Assembly: GCF_011067135.1 (NCBI RefSeq)
Contig: NZ_JAAMOW010000001.1
Location: 310,001 to 374,000, forward strand
Length of the DNA stretch: 64,000 nt
Reading direction: 5' to 3'
From: Solimonas terrae
GTDB taxonomy: Bacteria > Pseudomonadota > Gammaproteobacteria > Nevskiales > Nevskiaceae
In this document: positions 8,434 through 16,481 of the stretch, in pieces
Layout of the letters: each line of letters opens with the position of its first letter
How positions within the stretch are numbered: position 1 is the first letter of the stretch
Program-made: the position numbers and the translations under genes
Notes under the pieces: model-generated
The model's input: the letters and a program-made list of their open reading frames with translations, nothing else
What the model was told of the DNA's origin: nothing
The model's database searches: none

Positions 8434-10020
8434 TCAGTTGCGCAGCGCGAATTCCCGGCCGAACAACAGCCGGTTTCGGATCGCGCCGATGTCGCGCTTC
8501 TCGCTGATCAGTTCGAAGTACCAGGCGCCATCGCGGGCATCGCCGTACAGCACCGCGCCCAGCACGCGGTTGTCGCGAATCACCAGACGCTTGTAGATCC
8601 CACGCTGCGCATCGTGCATGACCAGATCGTCGCTGCCGTCCGACGCATCGAACTCGCCGGCCGAGAACACCTCGATACCGGCGACCTTCAGCTGCGTCGC
8701 CAGCAGCGAGCCGCGATAGCGGGTGTGCCCGCGCTCGGCCAGCTGCGTCGCGCAGACGTGTGCCTGTCCCCATAGCGGATCAACGAGTCCATAAGTGCGT
8801 CCGCGATGCTGTACGCATTCGCCGACGGCATAGATGCGCGGATCGAAGGTCTGCATCGTGTCGTCGACCAGCACGCCGCGGTCGCAGCGCAGGCCACAAG
8901 CCTGCGCGAGTTCGACGTTCGGGCGGATGCCGACCGCCATCACCACCAGGCTGGCATCGATGATCGTGCCGTCCTTGAGGCGGATGCCGCTGACGCGGTC
9001 CTCGCCGAGAATTGCCTCGGTCTGAGCGTTCAGGTGCACGGTCATGCCGCGGCTTTCGAGCTTCTGCTTGAGCAGCGCCGCGGCCGGTGCGTCGAGCTGA
9101 CGTTCCATCAGCCGGTCCATCAGATGCACGACCGTCACCTGCATGCCGCGCCTGGCCAGACCATGCGCCGCCTCCAGACCGAGCAGGCCGCCGCCGATCA
9201 CGACCGCCTGACCGCGTTGCGCCGACGCGGCAATCATCGCGTCGACGTCGTCGAGATCGCGGAAGGTGGTGACGCCGGCCAGCTCGCGGCCCGGCAGCGG
9301 CAGCACCACGGGGTTCGAGCCGGTTGCCAGCAGCAGGCGGTCATAGCCGGTTTCGAGCCCGGACTTCGAACGCACGATACGCCTGGTGCGATTGATCGCG
9401 ACCGCCGGATCGCCGGCGTGGAAGACGATGCCGCGTTCCGCGTACCAGGCCGGCGGATGCAGCATGATGTCGGCGCTGCGCTTCTCGCCGGCGAGCACCG
9501 GCGACAGCAGGATGCGATTGTAGTTGCCGTGCGTCTCCGCGCCGAACACCTCGATCTGGTAGAGATCGGGCGCGGCATCGAGCAGCTCCTCGACGACCCG
9601 CATGCCGGCCATGCCGTTGCCGACCACGACCAGCCGCGCTTTGTCCAGGCGCGGCCGCGCACCCGGCAGATAGGTGCGCAGTGGCTGCGCATCGACCCAG
9701 ACCATGCCGTCCGAAACGCGCGCCGGATAAGCGTCGATGTTGCGTTCCGGATCTTCCAGACAGCGGCCGGTCGCGAGGCTGAAATGCTGCTTGTAGATCG
9801 GCGACGCGACGACCCGCTCGCCCTGCAGATCGCCGACCAGACCGCGCGCCAGCACGTTGGCGCCGGAGAACGGATCGCGGTTGGCGATCGCGTACACGCG
9901 ATCGTCGGCACGCATGCGGAACACCGCGATCTGCCGGCCGTCGAGCAGCGCGGCGACGCCGGTGTCCGGCACGATCTCGTCCAGTGCGCAGATCGGCCGC
10001 CAGGTGACAGGCGTGTTCAT
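8434..10020 (-). CDS. NirD domain fused to a NirB/NasC-like FAD-NADH reductase
   Basis: A 528-residue fusion. Residues ~1-115 match NirD, the Rieske-like small subunit of nitrite reductase; as in E. coli NirD, the iron ligands are absent (SPIYKQHFSLATGRC). Residues ~120-528 are a pyridine-nucleotide/FAD oxidoreductase like the N-terminal third of NirB, with VVVGNGMAGMRVVEELL, HGNYNRILLSPVLAG, VVIGGGLLGLEAAHGL and IYAVGEC. No siroheme domain is present. It probably passes NADH electrons to NasA (NasC-like role), with the NirD part assisting NirB. ATG 10020 overlaps the nirB stop; an upstream GTG (10023) also exists. Confidence 0.88.
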   Translation of the reverse strand: MNTPVTWRPICALDEIVPDTGVAALLDGRQIAVFRMRADDRVYAIANRDPFSGANVLARGLVGDLQGERVVASPIYKQHFSLATGRCLEDPERNIDAYPARVSDGMVWVDAQPLRTYLPGARPRLDKARLVVVGNGMAGMRVVEELLDAAPDLYQIEVFGAETHGNYNRILLSPVLAGEKRSADIMLHPPAWYAERGIVFHAGDPAVAINRTRRIVRSKSGLETGYDRLLLATGSNPVVLPLPGRELAGVTTFRDLDDVDAMIAASAQRGQAVVIGGGLLGLEAAHGLARRGMQVTVVHLMDRLMERQLDAPAAALLKQKLESRGMTVHLNAQTEAILGEDRVSGIRLKDGTIIDASLVVMAVGIRPNVELAQACGLRCDRGVLVDDTMQTFDPRIYAVGECVQHRGRTYGLVDPLWGQAHVCATQLAERGHTRYRGSLLATQLKVAGIEVFSAGEFDASDGSDDLVMHDAQRGIYKRLVIRDNRVLGAVLYGDARDGAWYFELISEKRDIGAIRNRLLFGREFALRN

Positions 10021-12572
10021 CACGCTTCCTCCGCAACGACCGGAATCCGCTTGAACGTCGAGCGCTCCTCGTCACGTGCCGGACGGATCTGGCCGCGCTC
10101 CTCGACGAACACCACGTTGTCGTCACCCGATTCGCTGTTGACGAAGGTGCGGAAGCGCTTGAGCGTCTGCGGATCGTTGATCGCGGTGTTCCACTCGTCC
10201 TGATAGGTCGAGACGATCAGTGCCATCTCCGCTTCGAGTTCGGCGCCGAGACCGAGGCTGTCGTCAATGATGACTTCCTTGAGGTAGTCGAGACCGCCTT
10301 CGAGATTGTCGCGCCAGACGCTGGTGCGCTGCAGGCGATCGGCGGTGCGGACATAGAACATCAGGAAGCGGTCGATGTAGCGATACAGGGTTTCGGTGTC
10401 GAGATCCGACGCCAGCAGCTCGGCATGCCGCGGCTTCATGCCGCCGTTGCCGCAGACGTAGAGGTTCCAGCCCTTCTCGGTGGCGATGACGCCGACGTCC
10501 TTGCCCTGCGCCTCGGCACATTCGCGCGTGCACCCGGACACCGCGAACTTGATCTTGTGCGGCGAGCGCAGGCCCTTGTAGCGGTTCTCGAGGTCGATCG
10601 CCAGACCGACCGAATCCTGCACGCCGTAGCGGCACCAGGTGCTGCCGACGCAGGACTTCACCGTGCGCAACGCCTTGCCGTAGGCATGGCCGGACTCGAA
10701 ACCGGCGTCGATCAGCTCTTTCCAGATCGCCGGCAGTTGATGGACTTCCGCGCCGAACAGGTCGATGCGCTGGCCGCCGGTGATCTTGGTGTAGAGACCG
10801 TACTTCTTCGCGACCGTGCCGATCGCGATCAGCTTGTCGGCGGTGATCTCGCCACCCGGCACGCGCGGCACGACCGAATACGTGCCGTTCTTCTGGATGT
10901 TGGCGAGGTAGTAGTCGTTCGAATCCTGCAGGCTGGCATGCTCCTTCTGCAGCACGAACGCGTTCCAGCAGCTGGCCAGCACCGACGCGACGGTCGGCTT
11001 GCAGATGTCGCAACCGAGGCCGCGTCCGTGTTTGTGCAGCACCTGCTCGAAGCTTTCCAGCTTGCCGACCCGCACCAGGTGATACAGCTCCTGCCGCGAA
11101 TACGGGAAATGCTCGCAGAGGTGATTGTTGACGGTGACGCCCTGACGCTTGAGCTCGGCCTTCAGCACCTGCGTCACCAGCGGCGCACAACCTCCGCAGC
11201 TGGTCGCCGCCTTGGTGCCTTTCTTCAGGGCGGCGAGCGTCGTGCAACCGGCGGCGATCGACTCGCACAAAACCTGTTTGGAGACGTTGTTGCAGGAACA
11301 GATCTGTGCGGCCGGCGGCAGCGCGTCGACACCGCTGCCGCTCGACACGACAGCCCCGCCGCCGGCCAGCGGCAGGATCAGCGCTTCCGGCTGCTCGGGC
11401 AGCGCGATGCCGTTCAGCATCATCTGCAGCAGATCGCCGTACTCGCTGGCATCGCCGACCAGCACCGCACCCAGCAGTTGCCTGCGATCGGCGGACACCA
11501 CCAGCTTCTTGTAGACCTCGCGCAACTCGTCGCTGAACAGATAGGCGAGTGCGCCCGGCGAGGCGGCGTGCGCGTCGCCGATCGATGCGACATCGACGCC
11601 CATGAGCTTCAGCTTGGTGCTCATGTCGGCGCCCTTGAACTGCAGCGTCGCATCGCCGGCAATGTGATCGGCCGCAACCCGCGCCATTTCGTAGCCCGGT
11701 GCGACCAGCCCGTAGATGCGGCCGTTCCACAGCGCGCATTCACCGATCGCGAAGATGTCCGGATCGGAGGTACGGCAGCTGTCGTCGACGACGATGCCGC
11801 CGCGCTCGCCGACCGCCAGACCGGCGCCGCGCGCCAGATCGTCGCGCGGACGGATGCCGGCCGAGAACACGATCATGTCGGCTTCCAGCTCGCTGCCGTC
11901 GGCGAATTTCATCTTGTGCCGCGCGCGGTCGCCGTCGACGATTTCGGTCGTACTCTTCTGCGTGTGCACGCTGACGCCGAGCGCTTCGATCTTGCGCCGC
12001 AGCAGGCGGCCGCCGCCTTCATCGACCTGCACCGCCATCAGGCGCGGTGCGAATTCGACGACATGCGTGGTCAGGCCCAGATCCTTGAGCGCCTTGGCCG
12101 CCTCCAGACCTAGCAGGCCGCCACCGACGACGACACCGACCTTGGCACCGCCTTCTGCGGCCGCGCGCATCGCTTCGAGATCCTCGATCGTGCGATAGAC
12201 GAAGCAGTTCGGACGATCCTTGCCGGGAATCGGCGGCACGAACGGAAACGAACCGGTCGCCAGCACGAGCTGATCGTACGGCACGATTTCGCCGGCCGCG
12301 GTCGTCACGGTCCTGGCCTCACGGTCGATCGCGGTTGCCCGCGTGTTGAGCTGCAGACCGATGCCGTAGGCATCCGCGAAGTCCGGCCGGGCGAGCGCCA
12401 GATCCTCGGCGGTCCTGCCGGAGAAGAATTCGGTCAGATGGACGCGGTCGTAGGCCGCACGCGGCTCTTCGCAAATCACGCTCAGCTGCAGATCGACACG
12501 ATCGGCCAGTGCCTCGACCAGCTTGTGCCCGACCATGCCATGGCCGACCACGACAACTTTTCGGTTATTCAT
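10020..12572 (-). CDS. nirB: NADH-dependent assimilatory nitrite reductase large subunit
   Basis: An 850-residue enzyme that reduces nitrite to ammonia using NADH. In order it shows an FAD domain (VVVGHGMVGHKLVEAL), an NAD domain (VGVVVGGGLLGLEAAKAL), a BFD-type 2Fe-2S domain (CSCNNVSKQVLC, then TSCGGCAPL) and a C-terminal siroheme/4Fe-4S half. The latter has CVGSTWC and GCTRECAEAQGKD for the coupled cluster. The start is ATG 12572, 37 nt after narK; an open frame continues upstream but carries only shadow sequence. The start has no strong Shine-Dalgarno and lies in an unusually A/T-rich patch. Confidence 0.96.
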   Translation of the reverse strand: MNNRKVVVVGHGMVGHKLVEALADRVDLQLSVICEEPRAAYDRVHLTEFFSGRTAEDLALARPDFADAYGIGLQLNTRATAIDREARTVTTAAGEIVPYDQLVLATGSFPFVPPIPGKDRPNCFVYRTIEDLEAMRAAAEGGAKVGVVVGGGLLGLEAAKALKDLGLTTHVVEFAPRLMAVQVDEGGGRLLRRKIEALGVSVHTQKSTTEIVDGDRARHKMKFADGSELEADMIVFSAGIRPRDDLARGAGLAVGERGGIVVDDSCRTSDPDIFAIGECALWNGRIYGLVAPGYEMARVAADHIAGDATLQFKGADMSTKLKLMGVDVASIGDAHAASPGALAYLFSDELREVYKKLVVSADRRQLLGAVLVGDASEYGDLLQMMLNGIALPEQPEALILPLAGGGAVVSSGSGVDALPPAAQICSCNNVSKQVLCESIAAGCTTLAALKKGTKAATSCGGCAPLVTQVLKAELKRQGVTVNNHLCEHFPYSRQELYHLVRVGKLESFEQVLHKHGRGLGCDICKPTVASVLASCWNAFVLQKEHASLQDSNDYYLANIQKNGTYSVVPRVPGGEITADKLIAIGTVAKKYGLYTKITGGQRIDLFGAEVHQLPAIWKELIDAGFESGHAYGKALRTVKSCVGSTWCRYGVQDSVGLAIDLENRYKGLRSPHKIKFAVSGCTRECAEAQGKDVGVIATEKGWNLYVCGNGGMKPRHAELLASDLDTETLYRYIDRFLMFYVRTADRLQRTSVWRDNLEGGLDYLKEVIIDDSLGLGAELEAEMALIVSTYQDEWNTAINDPQTLKRFRTFVNSESGDDNVVFVEERGQIRPARDEERSTFKRIPVVAEEA

Positions 12573-12609
12573 CGTTTTAATTTTTATCGGTAAAGAATCG
12601 CGGCGCCGC

Positions 12610-13965
12610 TCAGCCGGCTTCCGGCATCGCGTCCGGCTGCATGCCGGCCGCATTGCGACGCTGTTCCATGGCCTGCTGATAGAGGGCTTCCTCGCGCGAC
12701 TTGTGCTCGGCGCTGAAGCGCACGGCGATCGCACACAGCGAGGCAACCACGACGAAGCTGCCGAGGTAGGCGAAGGTCTGCTGCACGTCGCCGGTGCCCT
12801 TGAGCACGAAGCCGGCAGCGACCGCGCCGACATTGCCGCCGGCACCGATGATGCCGGCCACACCACCCAGCGACTTGCGATCGATGAAGGGCACCAGCGC
12901 GTAGGTCGATCCGCAGGCCATGTGCGTGCACAGGCCAAACGAGATCATCGCGATCACCGCCATCGTCACGGTCTGCGTGGTCGAGAACCACAGCAGGCCG
13001 ATGCCTTCGCCGAGCATCAGCACGAACAGCAGCAGGGTGCGCGCATCGAGCCCCCTTATGCGTGCGACACGATCGGAGACGATGCCGCCGACGGCACGCG
13101 CGAACAGCGCCAGCAGGCCGAAGCTGCCGGCCGCGAGTCCGGCCTGTTCGATGTCGAGGTGGAACTTGTCGACGTAGTAACTGGCTGCAACGCCGTGCAC
13201 GAACAGCTCGATGCCGAAGCAGCAGCCGTAGGTGACGAACAGCATCCACACGCGGTAGTTCGTCGACGCCGCCTTGAACACCGCCCAGCCGCCGTTCTTG
13301 CCGCTTTCGATTTCAACGCCCTTGGCGCGCAGATCCTTGTAATTGCCTTCCGGGCAGTCCTGCGTGTACTTCCAGTACAGCCAGGCGACGATCAGCATGG
13401 CGATGCCGGGCACCAGCATCGCGATGCGCCAGCCCAGCGCGTTGCCGACGCCGAAACCGAGGATCGCCGTCAGGATGATCGGCATCAGCGTCTGGGTGAC
13501 GCCGCCACCGGCATTGCCCCAGCCCGCGGTCGCGGCGTTGGCGGTACCGACGACATTCGGCGCGAACATCACCGAGGTGTGGTACTGCGTGATGACGAAG
13601 CTCGCACCGATCACGCCGATCGCCAGACGCAACACCAGAAACGCGGCGTAACCGTGAACCAGGCCAATGCCGATCACCGGCACGGCGCCGAAACCGAGCA
13701 GGCAGGTGTAGACGATGCGGGGGCCGTATTTGTCGCACAGCGGACCGATCAGGATGCGGCCGAAGATCGTGACGCTGACGGCGGCGATCACGATGTTGGC
13801 GAGCTGATCCTTGCTGAGACCGAACTCGCCCTTGATCACCGGCATCAGCGGTGCAACGGCGAACCAGGCGAAGAAACAGATGAAGAACGCGAGCCAGCTG
13901 AGGTGAAACGCGCGCATCTGCGGGGTGCGCAGACTGAACAGGTTGATGGCGGTAGCCTTCGACAT
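12610..13965 (-). CDS. NarK/NNP-family nitrate/nitrite transporter
   Basis: A 451-residue major facilitator protein of the nitrate-nitrite porter family with about twelve membrane segments. Both nitrate signature motifs are present (AGWGNAGGGVTQ in the N-half, GIIGAGGNVGAVAAG in the C-half). It brings nitrate into the cell for NasA and is the first gene of the operon. The ATG at 13965 has a good ribosome site (GGAG, 5 nt away). A longer open frame extends upstream but has no transporter features and would cross the promoter. Confidence 0.94.
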   Translation of the reverse strand: MSKATAINLFSLRTPQMRAFHLSWLAFFICFFAWFAVAPLMPVIKGEFGLSKDQLANIVIAAVSVTIFGRILIGPLCDKYGPRIVYTCLLGFGAVPVIGIGLVHGYAAFLVLRLAIGVIGASFVITQYHTSVMFAPNVVGTANAATAGWGNAGGGVTQTLMPIILTAILGFGVGNALGWRIAMLVPGIAMLIVAWLYWKYTQDCPEGNYKDLRAKGVEIESGKNGGWAVFKAASTNYRVWMLFVTYGCCFGIELFVHGVAASYYVDKFHLDIEQAGLAAGSFGLLALFARAVGGIVSDRVARIRGLDARTLLLFVLMLGEGIGLLWFSTTQTVTMAVIAMISFGLCTHMACGSTYALVPFIDRKSLGGVAGIIGAGGNVGAVAAGFVLKGTGDVQQTFAYLGSFVVVASLCAIAVRFSAEHKSREEALYQQAMEQRRNAAGMQPDAMPEAG

Positions 13966-13997
13966 GCGAGCTCCAGACGAGAATGAACGTCGTGAAA

Positions 13998-14015
13998 GCG
14001 GGCGTCGTTGACCGC
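13998..14015 (-). promoter_or_regulatory. Leader hairpin with ANTAR-like hexaloop upstream of the nas operon
   Basis: In the predicted 5' leader the RNA reads GCGGUC-AACGAC-GCCCGC, a six-position stem with one U/C mismatch and a six-base loop with A at position 1 and G at position 4. This is the loop rule for targets of ANTAR antiterminators such as NasR/NasT. Only one good hairpin is seen; a partner at about 14019-14035 (loop ACAGGC) has mostly G-U pairs. No terminator follows before the start codon, so the assignment is tentative. Confidence 0.3.
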
Positions 14016-14066
14016 GAAAATGCCTGTACCCGATCGACATCGATCTGCAGCAGGCCAGAGTGAAAC

Positions 14067-14082
14067 TGCAAAGCGCATGCCA
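14067..14082 (-). promoter_or_regulatory. Sigma-54 (-24/-12) promoter of the nitrate assimilation operon
   Basis: On the minus strand the sequence is TGGCATG-CGCT-TTGCA, matching the consensus TGGCACG-N4-TTGCW at all but one position, with GG and GC at the correct 10-nt separation. Transcription would start near 14056 and leave a ~90 nt leader before narK. A 5'-proximal hairpin (GCCTG at 14051-14055 with CAGGC at 14022-14026, inner GATCG/CGATC) is predicted. This implies NtrC-type nitrogen control; no convincing NtrC site was found upstream. Confidence 0.75.
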
Positions 14083-14280
14083 AGCGCGTCGATCCCGGAC
14101 ACTCGATCGCGCGATATCGGCGCAAGCCTGCTGCAATCGGGCGGATCGGCTCTGCTTCGCGGCACCGATTTGTGACGTTTGAATGAACCAATGCCGCGAC
14201 AACGCACCGAGGCGAGGCGTCAGGTTCGCGCATGGTGCAGATGCGGCGAACTTTCGGTGCAAGCATGCTCGAACGACAAG

Positions 14281-14305
14281 AGCCCGCCGATCGGATCGGC
14301 GGGCT
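14281..14305 (-). terminator. Intrinsic terminator after the OmpA-cupredoxin gene
   Basis: A near-perfect 12-bp inverted repeat (AGCCCGCCGATC and its complement) lies 22 nt past the stop codon at 14327. On the minus strand it is followed by a T-rich run (CTTGTCGTT). It separates this gene from the narK promoter region. The 13966-14326 stretch otherwise contains only the narK promoter and leader. Confidence 0.7.
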
Positions 14306-14326
14306 CCCGGGGCACGACCGACCGTC

Positions 14327-15832
14327 TTACTTCACGACGATCTTGCCAGTCATCATCGGATGGATCGTGCACACGTACGGGTACTCGCCCGCCGCAGCGA
14401 AGGTCCGCGTCCAGGTCGCACCCAGACCCAGACGGCCGCTGTCGGCACCGTCCGCGAAGTGCACGATATGGGTCGAACCATCGTTGTTGACGAAGGTCAC
14501 CGTCGTGCCGACCGGCACGGTGAGCGTCGCCGGACCGAACGCGAAGTTCTGGATCGACACGGTCGTGCCGCCGCCTGTCGCAGCCGGCGCCGTTCCGGAA
14601 TCGGCAGGGGCCGGTGCCGCCGGCATCGCCATCGGTTCGGCGGCAGCCGGGGCCACCGGTGCCGGTGCAGCCTCGGGTGCCGGTGCGGCGTCGGTGGCCG
14701 GTGCAGGTGCCGCGGGTTCGGCTGCCGGCGCGGCCGGCGGGGCATCGTAGGTCTGCGCCGCACGTCCTTCCTGCTCCACCGTGACCGCGCCTGCCGCGGC
14801 TTCGGTGACCTTCAGCTCGACGCGACGGTTGAGCTCGCGGCCCTCGTCGGTCGCGTTGTCGGCAATCGGCATGCTTTCACCGAAGCCCTTCTCGGTCATC
14901 CGGTCGGCAGCGATGCCCTTGCTCTTCAGATAGGACATCACGGACGCGGCACGCCGGTCGGACAACTTGAGGTTGTAGGCGTCCGATCCCTTGCTGTCGG
15001 TATGGCCGTCGATCTCGACCTTGATGTCGGGACGCTTGTTCAGGGCGTCGACCACCTGGTCGAGCAGCGTCTTGGCGTTGACCGTCAGGTTCGACTTGTC
15101 GAATTCGAAGTTCACGCCACGCAACACCACGGTGTCGCCGGTCTTGCAGCCGCTGAAATCGACTGCGCCGTTTTCGCCGCTCATCGTGCACGGCGGCGGC
15201 GGCGGTGGAGGCGGCGGCGGCGGCGCGACCGGCGGCACGACCTTCACCGGCTCGGGAATTTCATGAACCACCGGCTCGCGATGCTGACCGAGCGGGATGC
15301 GGATGCCGAGGTTGAACACCGGCTCCTTGATGTCCCAATCCGACTTCGCCTGCAGCAGGGCTTCGGCGCGAATCGCGAAACCGTTGTCGCTCAGCGGCAG
15401 ATCCCAGCCGAGACCCGCGTGATAGTAGGACGAGGACGTCTTCATCACGTCCGCATGAATGAAGGGACCGCCGAAGACCGTCTCGGCCAGGAACATGTTG
15501 CCGCCGAAGCCGCCGCCCGACAGGGTGTCGCTGCCGTAATCGCAGCGCGACAGATTCAGAAGGCCGCAGGGATAGTTGCCCTTGCCCTTGTACTTGAGAT
15601 AAGTGCCGAGCGCTTCGAACTCGAGGCGGTTCGACAGCTTCCAGCCCGCTGCCAGCGTGCCGCCGAGGCCGTCCTTGGTGTGACGGTCGTCATCGGCGAG
15701 CGAATACGAGGCCATCGGCGCGATGTAGGTATCGTCTAGCCAGCTGTCGGCGTGGGCGACGCGACTGGTGAATGCCGAGGCCGCCACCAGCGGAATCAGC
15801 GCCAGACGAAAAACGCTTCCTGCACTCTTCAT
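14327..15832 (-). CDS. OmpA-family outer-membrane protein fused to a C-terminal cupredoxin domain
   Basis: 501 residues. Residues 1-28 are a signal peptide (cut after VAHA). Residues ~30-185 resemble an eight-strand OmpA-type barrel; ~190-215 is a linker with eleven consecutive prolines; ~235-345 is an OmpA peptidoglycan-binding domain (FEFDKSNLT, DGHTDSKGSDAYN, GKGES-like turn, NRRVEL). Then comes an Ala/Pro-rich spacer (~350-420) and a plastocyanin-like domain (~424-501). The copper ligands look intact: His in STHIVHF (~455), Cys 488, His 491 and Met 493/494 (CTIHPMM). Start ATG 15832 has an AAGGGG ribosome site. It would place a copper redox centre in the periplasm anchored to outer membrane and cell wall. 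Confidence 0.9.
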   Translation of the reverse strand: MKSAGSVFRLALIPLVAASAFTSRVAHADSWLDDTYIAPMASYSLADDDRHTKDGLGGTLAAGWKLSNRLEFEALGTYLKYKGKGNYPCGLLNLSRCDYGSDTLSGGGFGGNMFLAETVFGGPFIHADVMKTSSSYYHAGLGWDLPLSDNGFAIRAEALLQAKSDWDIKEPVFNLGIRIPLGQHREPVVHEIPEPVKVVPPVAPPPPPPPPPPPCTMSGENGAVDFSGCKTGDTVVLRGVNFEFDKSNLTVNAKTLLDQVVDALNKRPDIKVEIDGHTDSKGSDAYNLKLSDRRAASVMSYLKSKGIAADRMTEKGFGESMPIADNATDEGRELNRRVELKVTEAAAGAVTVEQEGRAAQTYDAPPAAPAAEPAAPAPATDAAPAPEAAPAPVAPAAAEPMAMPAAPAPADSGTAPAATGGGTTVSIQNFAFGPATLTVPVGTTVTFVNNDGSTHIVHFADGADSGRLGLGATWTRTFAAAGEYPYVCTIHPMMTGKIVVK

Positions 15833-15850
15833 GCAAATCCCCTTGTTGCC

Positions 15851-15864
15851 TTGATCAAGATCAG
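15851..15864. promoter_or_regulatory. FNR/CRP-family-like operator near the OmpA-cupredoxin start
   Basis: TTGATCAAGATCAG matches the FNR consensus TTGAT-N4-ATCAA at nine of ten defined positions. It lies 19-32 nt upstream of the ATG at 15832, so it falls in or near the leader, where a bound protein would more likely repress than activate. It shares the core TGATCAAGRTCA with the palindrome at 16031-16052. Confidence 0.45.
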
Positions 15865-15918
15865 CACGCATCGATCAGCCGGCACCGGCAGCCCCGGCGC
15901 GCGACCTGTCTTGCGCAC

Positions 15919-15957
15919 AAAAAAAAATCCACGCCCCTCCCATCGGAGTTGCGCGGA
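15919..15957 (-). terminator. Strong intrinsic terminator upstream of the OmpA-cupredoxin gene
   Basis: On the minus strand a stem TCCGCGC/GCGTGGA (one G-U pair) encloses a second stem CTCC/GGAG and is followed by nine T residues. It lies ~87 nt before the ATG of the gene it precedes, so it either ends an unseen minus-strand transcript from 15960-16450 or works as an attenuator. Its outer stem resembles that of the plus-strand terminator at 16559-16606. Confidence 0.7.
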
Positions 15958-16030
15958 CTTCGTTGTCCTGCCGGCTATCGTGCCGACAAACGCGATATTG
16001 CCACGAGTTGGTGAGCAAGGCGTGTGCCAT

Positions 16031-16052
16031 CGACATGATCAAGGTCATGTCG
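16031..16052. promoter_or_regulatory. 22-bp perfect palindromic operator, FNR/DNR-like
   Basis: Eight-base arms CGACATGA and TCATGTCG flank the hexamer TCAAGG. The centre reads TGATCAAGGTCA, close to the half-site layout of CRP/FNR-family regulators (TGAT-N4-RTCA). It lies mid-way between the two divergent transcription units and shares its core with the site at 15851-15864, so one regulator could bind both. Confidence 0.5.
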
Positions 16053-16455
16053 AGGATGAAGGCCCGTGTCTGTCCTCGAACAATTTCACGCCTTAATAAG
16101 GAGTACTTGAAGCGAGACGCCGATTCGTCGCGCTGCACCGCCAAGGTCGTTCATGCCTCCGGGCGTGCACGTTTTGCGCTCACCGTTCACGGCAATGGAA
16201 CATGCTGGCGCGCCAACATGGATCACCGCCACGCTCCTCGCGATATCGACAGGCCTGTCGATCGGCTGATTCCGACGCCGCACTCGCGCACATCATCACG
16301 CCGGCTTTTTCGCGCGTGCGTCGTGCGTCTGCGCATACCCGGCAAACCCTTGTGGGACCTGCGATCCGGCTGCGCATGCGCATGCATCTTGCGTGGCGAT
16401 GCCGAAGTGATCGACGAGCGCGACTCGAGCTTCACCTGTTGCAACGCCGCATAGT

Positions 16456-16471
16456 TGGCACAGGCTTTGCT
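16456..16471 (+). promoter_or_regulatory. Sigma-54 promoter of the globin/flavin operon
   Basis: TGGCACA-GGCT-TTGCT differs from the TGGCACG-N4-TTGCW consensus at one position and keeps the exact GG-GC spacing. The predicted start is 16482, which is also the first base of a 7-bp hairpin. This is the only promoter I can see before the gene at 16712. Confidence 0.75.
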
Positions 16472-16481
16472 CCAGTAATTT

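Noticed and set aside
6003-8507. 834-codon plus-strand frame opposite nasA
   Set aside because: Arg/His/Gln-rich composition typical of antisense frames in GC-rich genes; nasA on the other strand is unmistakable.
12573-12938. N-terminal extension of nirB
   Set aside because: The frame is open but lies over narK in antisense-like codon use and has no NirB homology; ATG 12572 starts the FAD domain at the normal place.
14041-14060. Terminator in the nas leader that NasT would suppress
   Set aside because: Hairpins exist but none between the promoter and narK is followed by a T-run, so no terminator can be claimed there.
16371-16386. Alternating TGCGCATGCGCATGCA tract as a special structure
   Set aside because: Short purine-pyrimidine alternation expected in GC-rich DNA; no second copy or associated feature.
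15963-16454. 163-codon open frame in the divergent control region (plus strand)
   Set aside because: Cys/Arg-rich composition without domain pattern, no ribosome site, and it overlaps the palindromic operator; stop-free frames of this size are common at this GC content.
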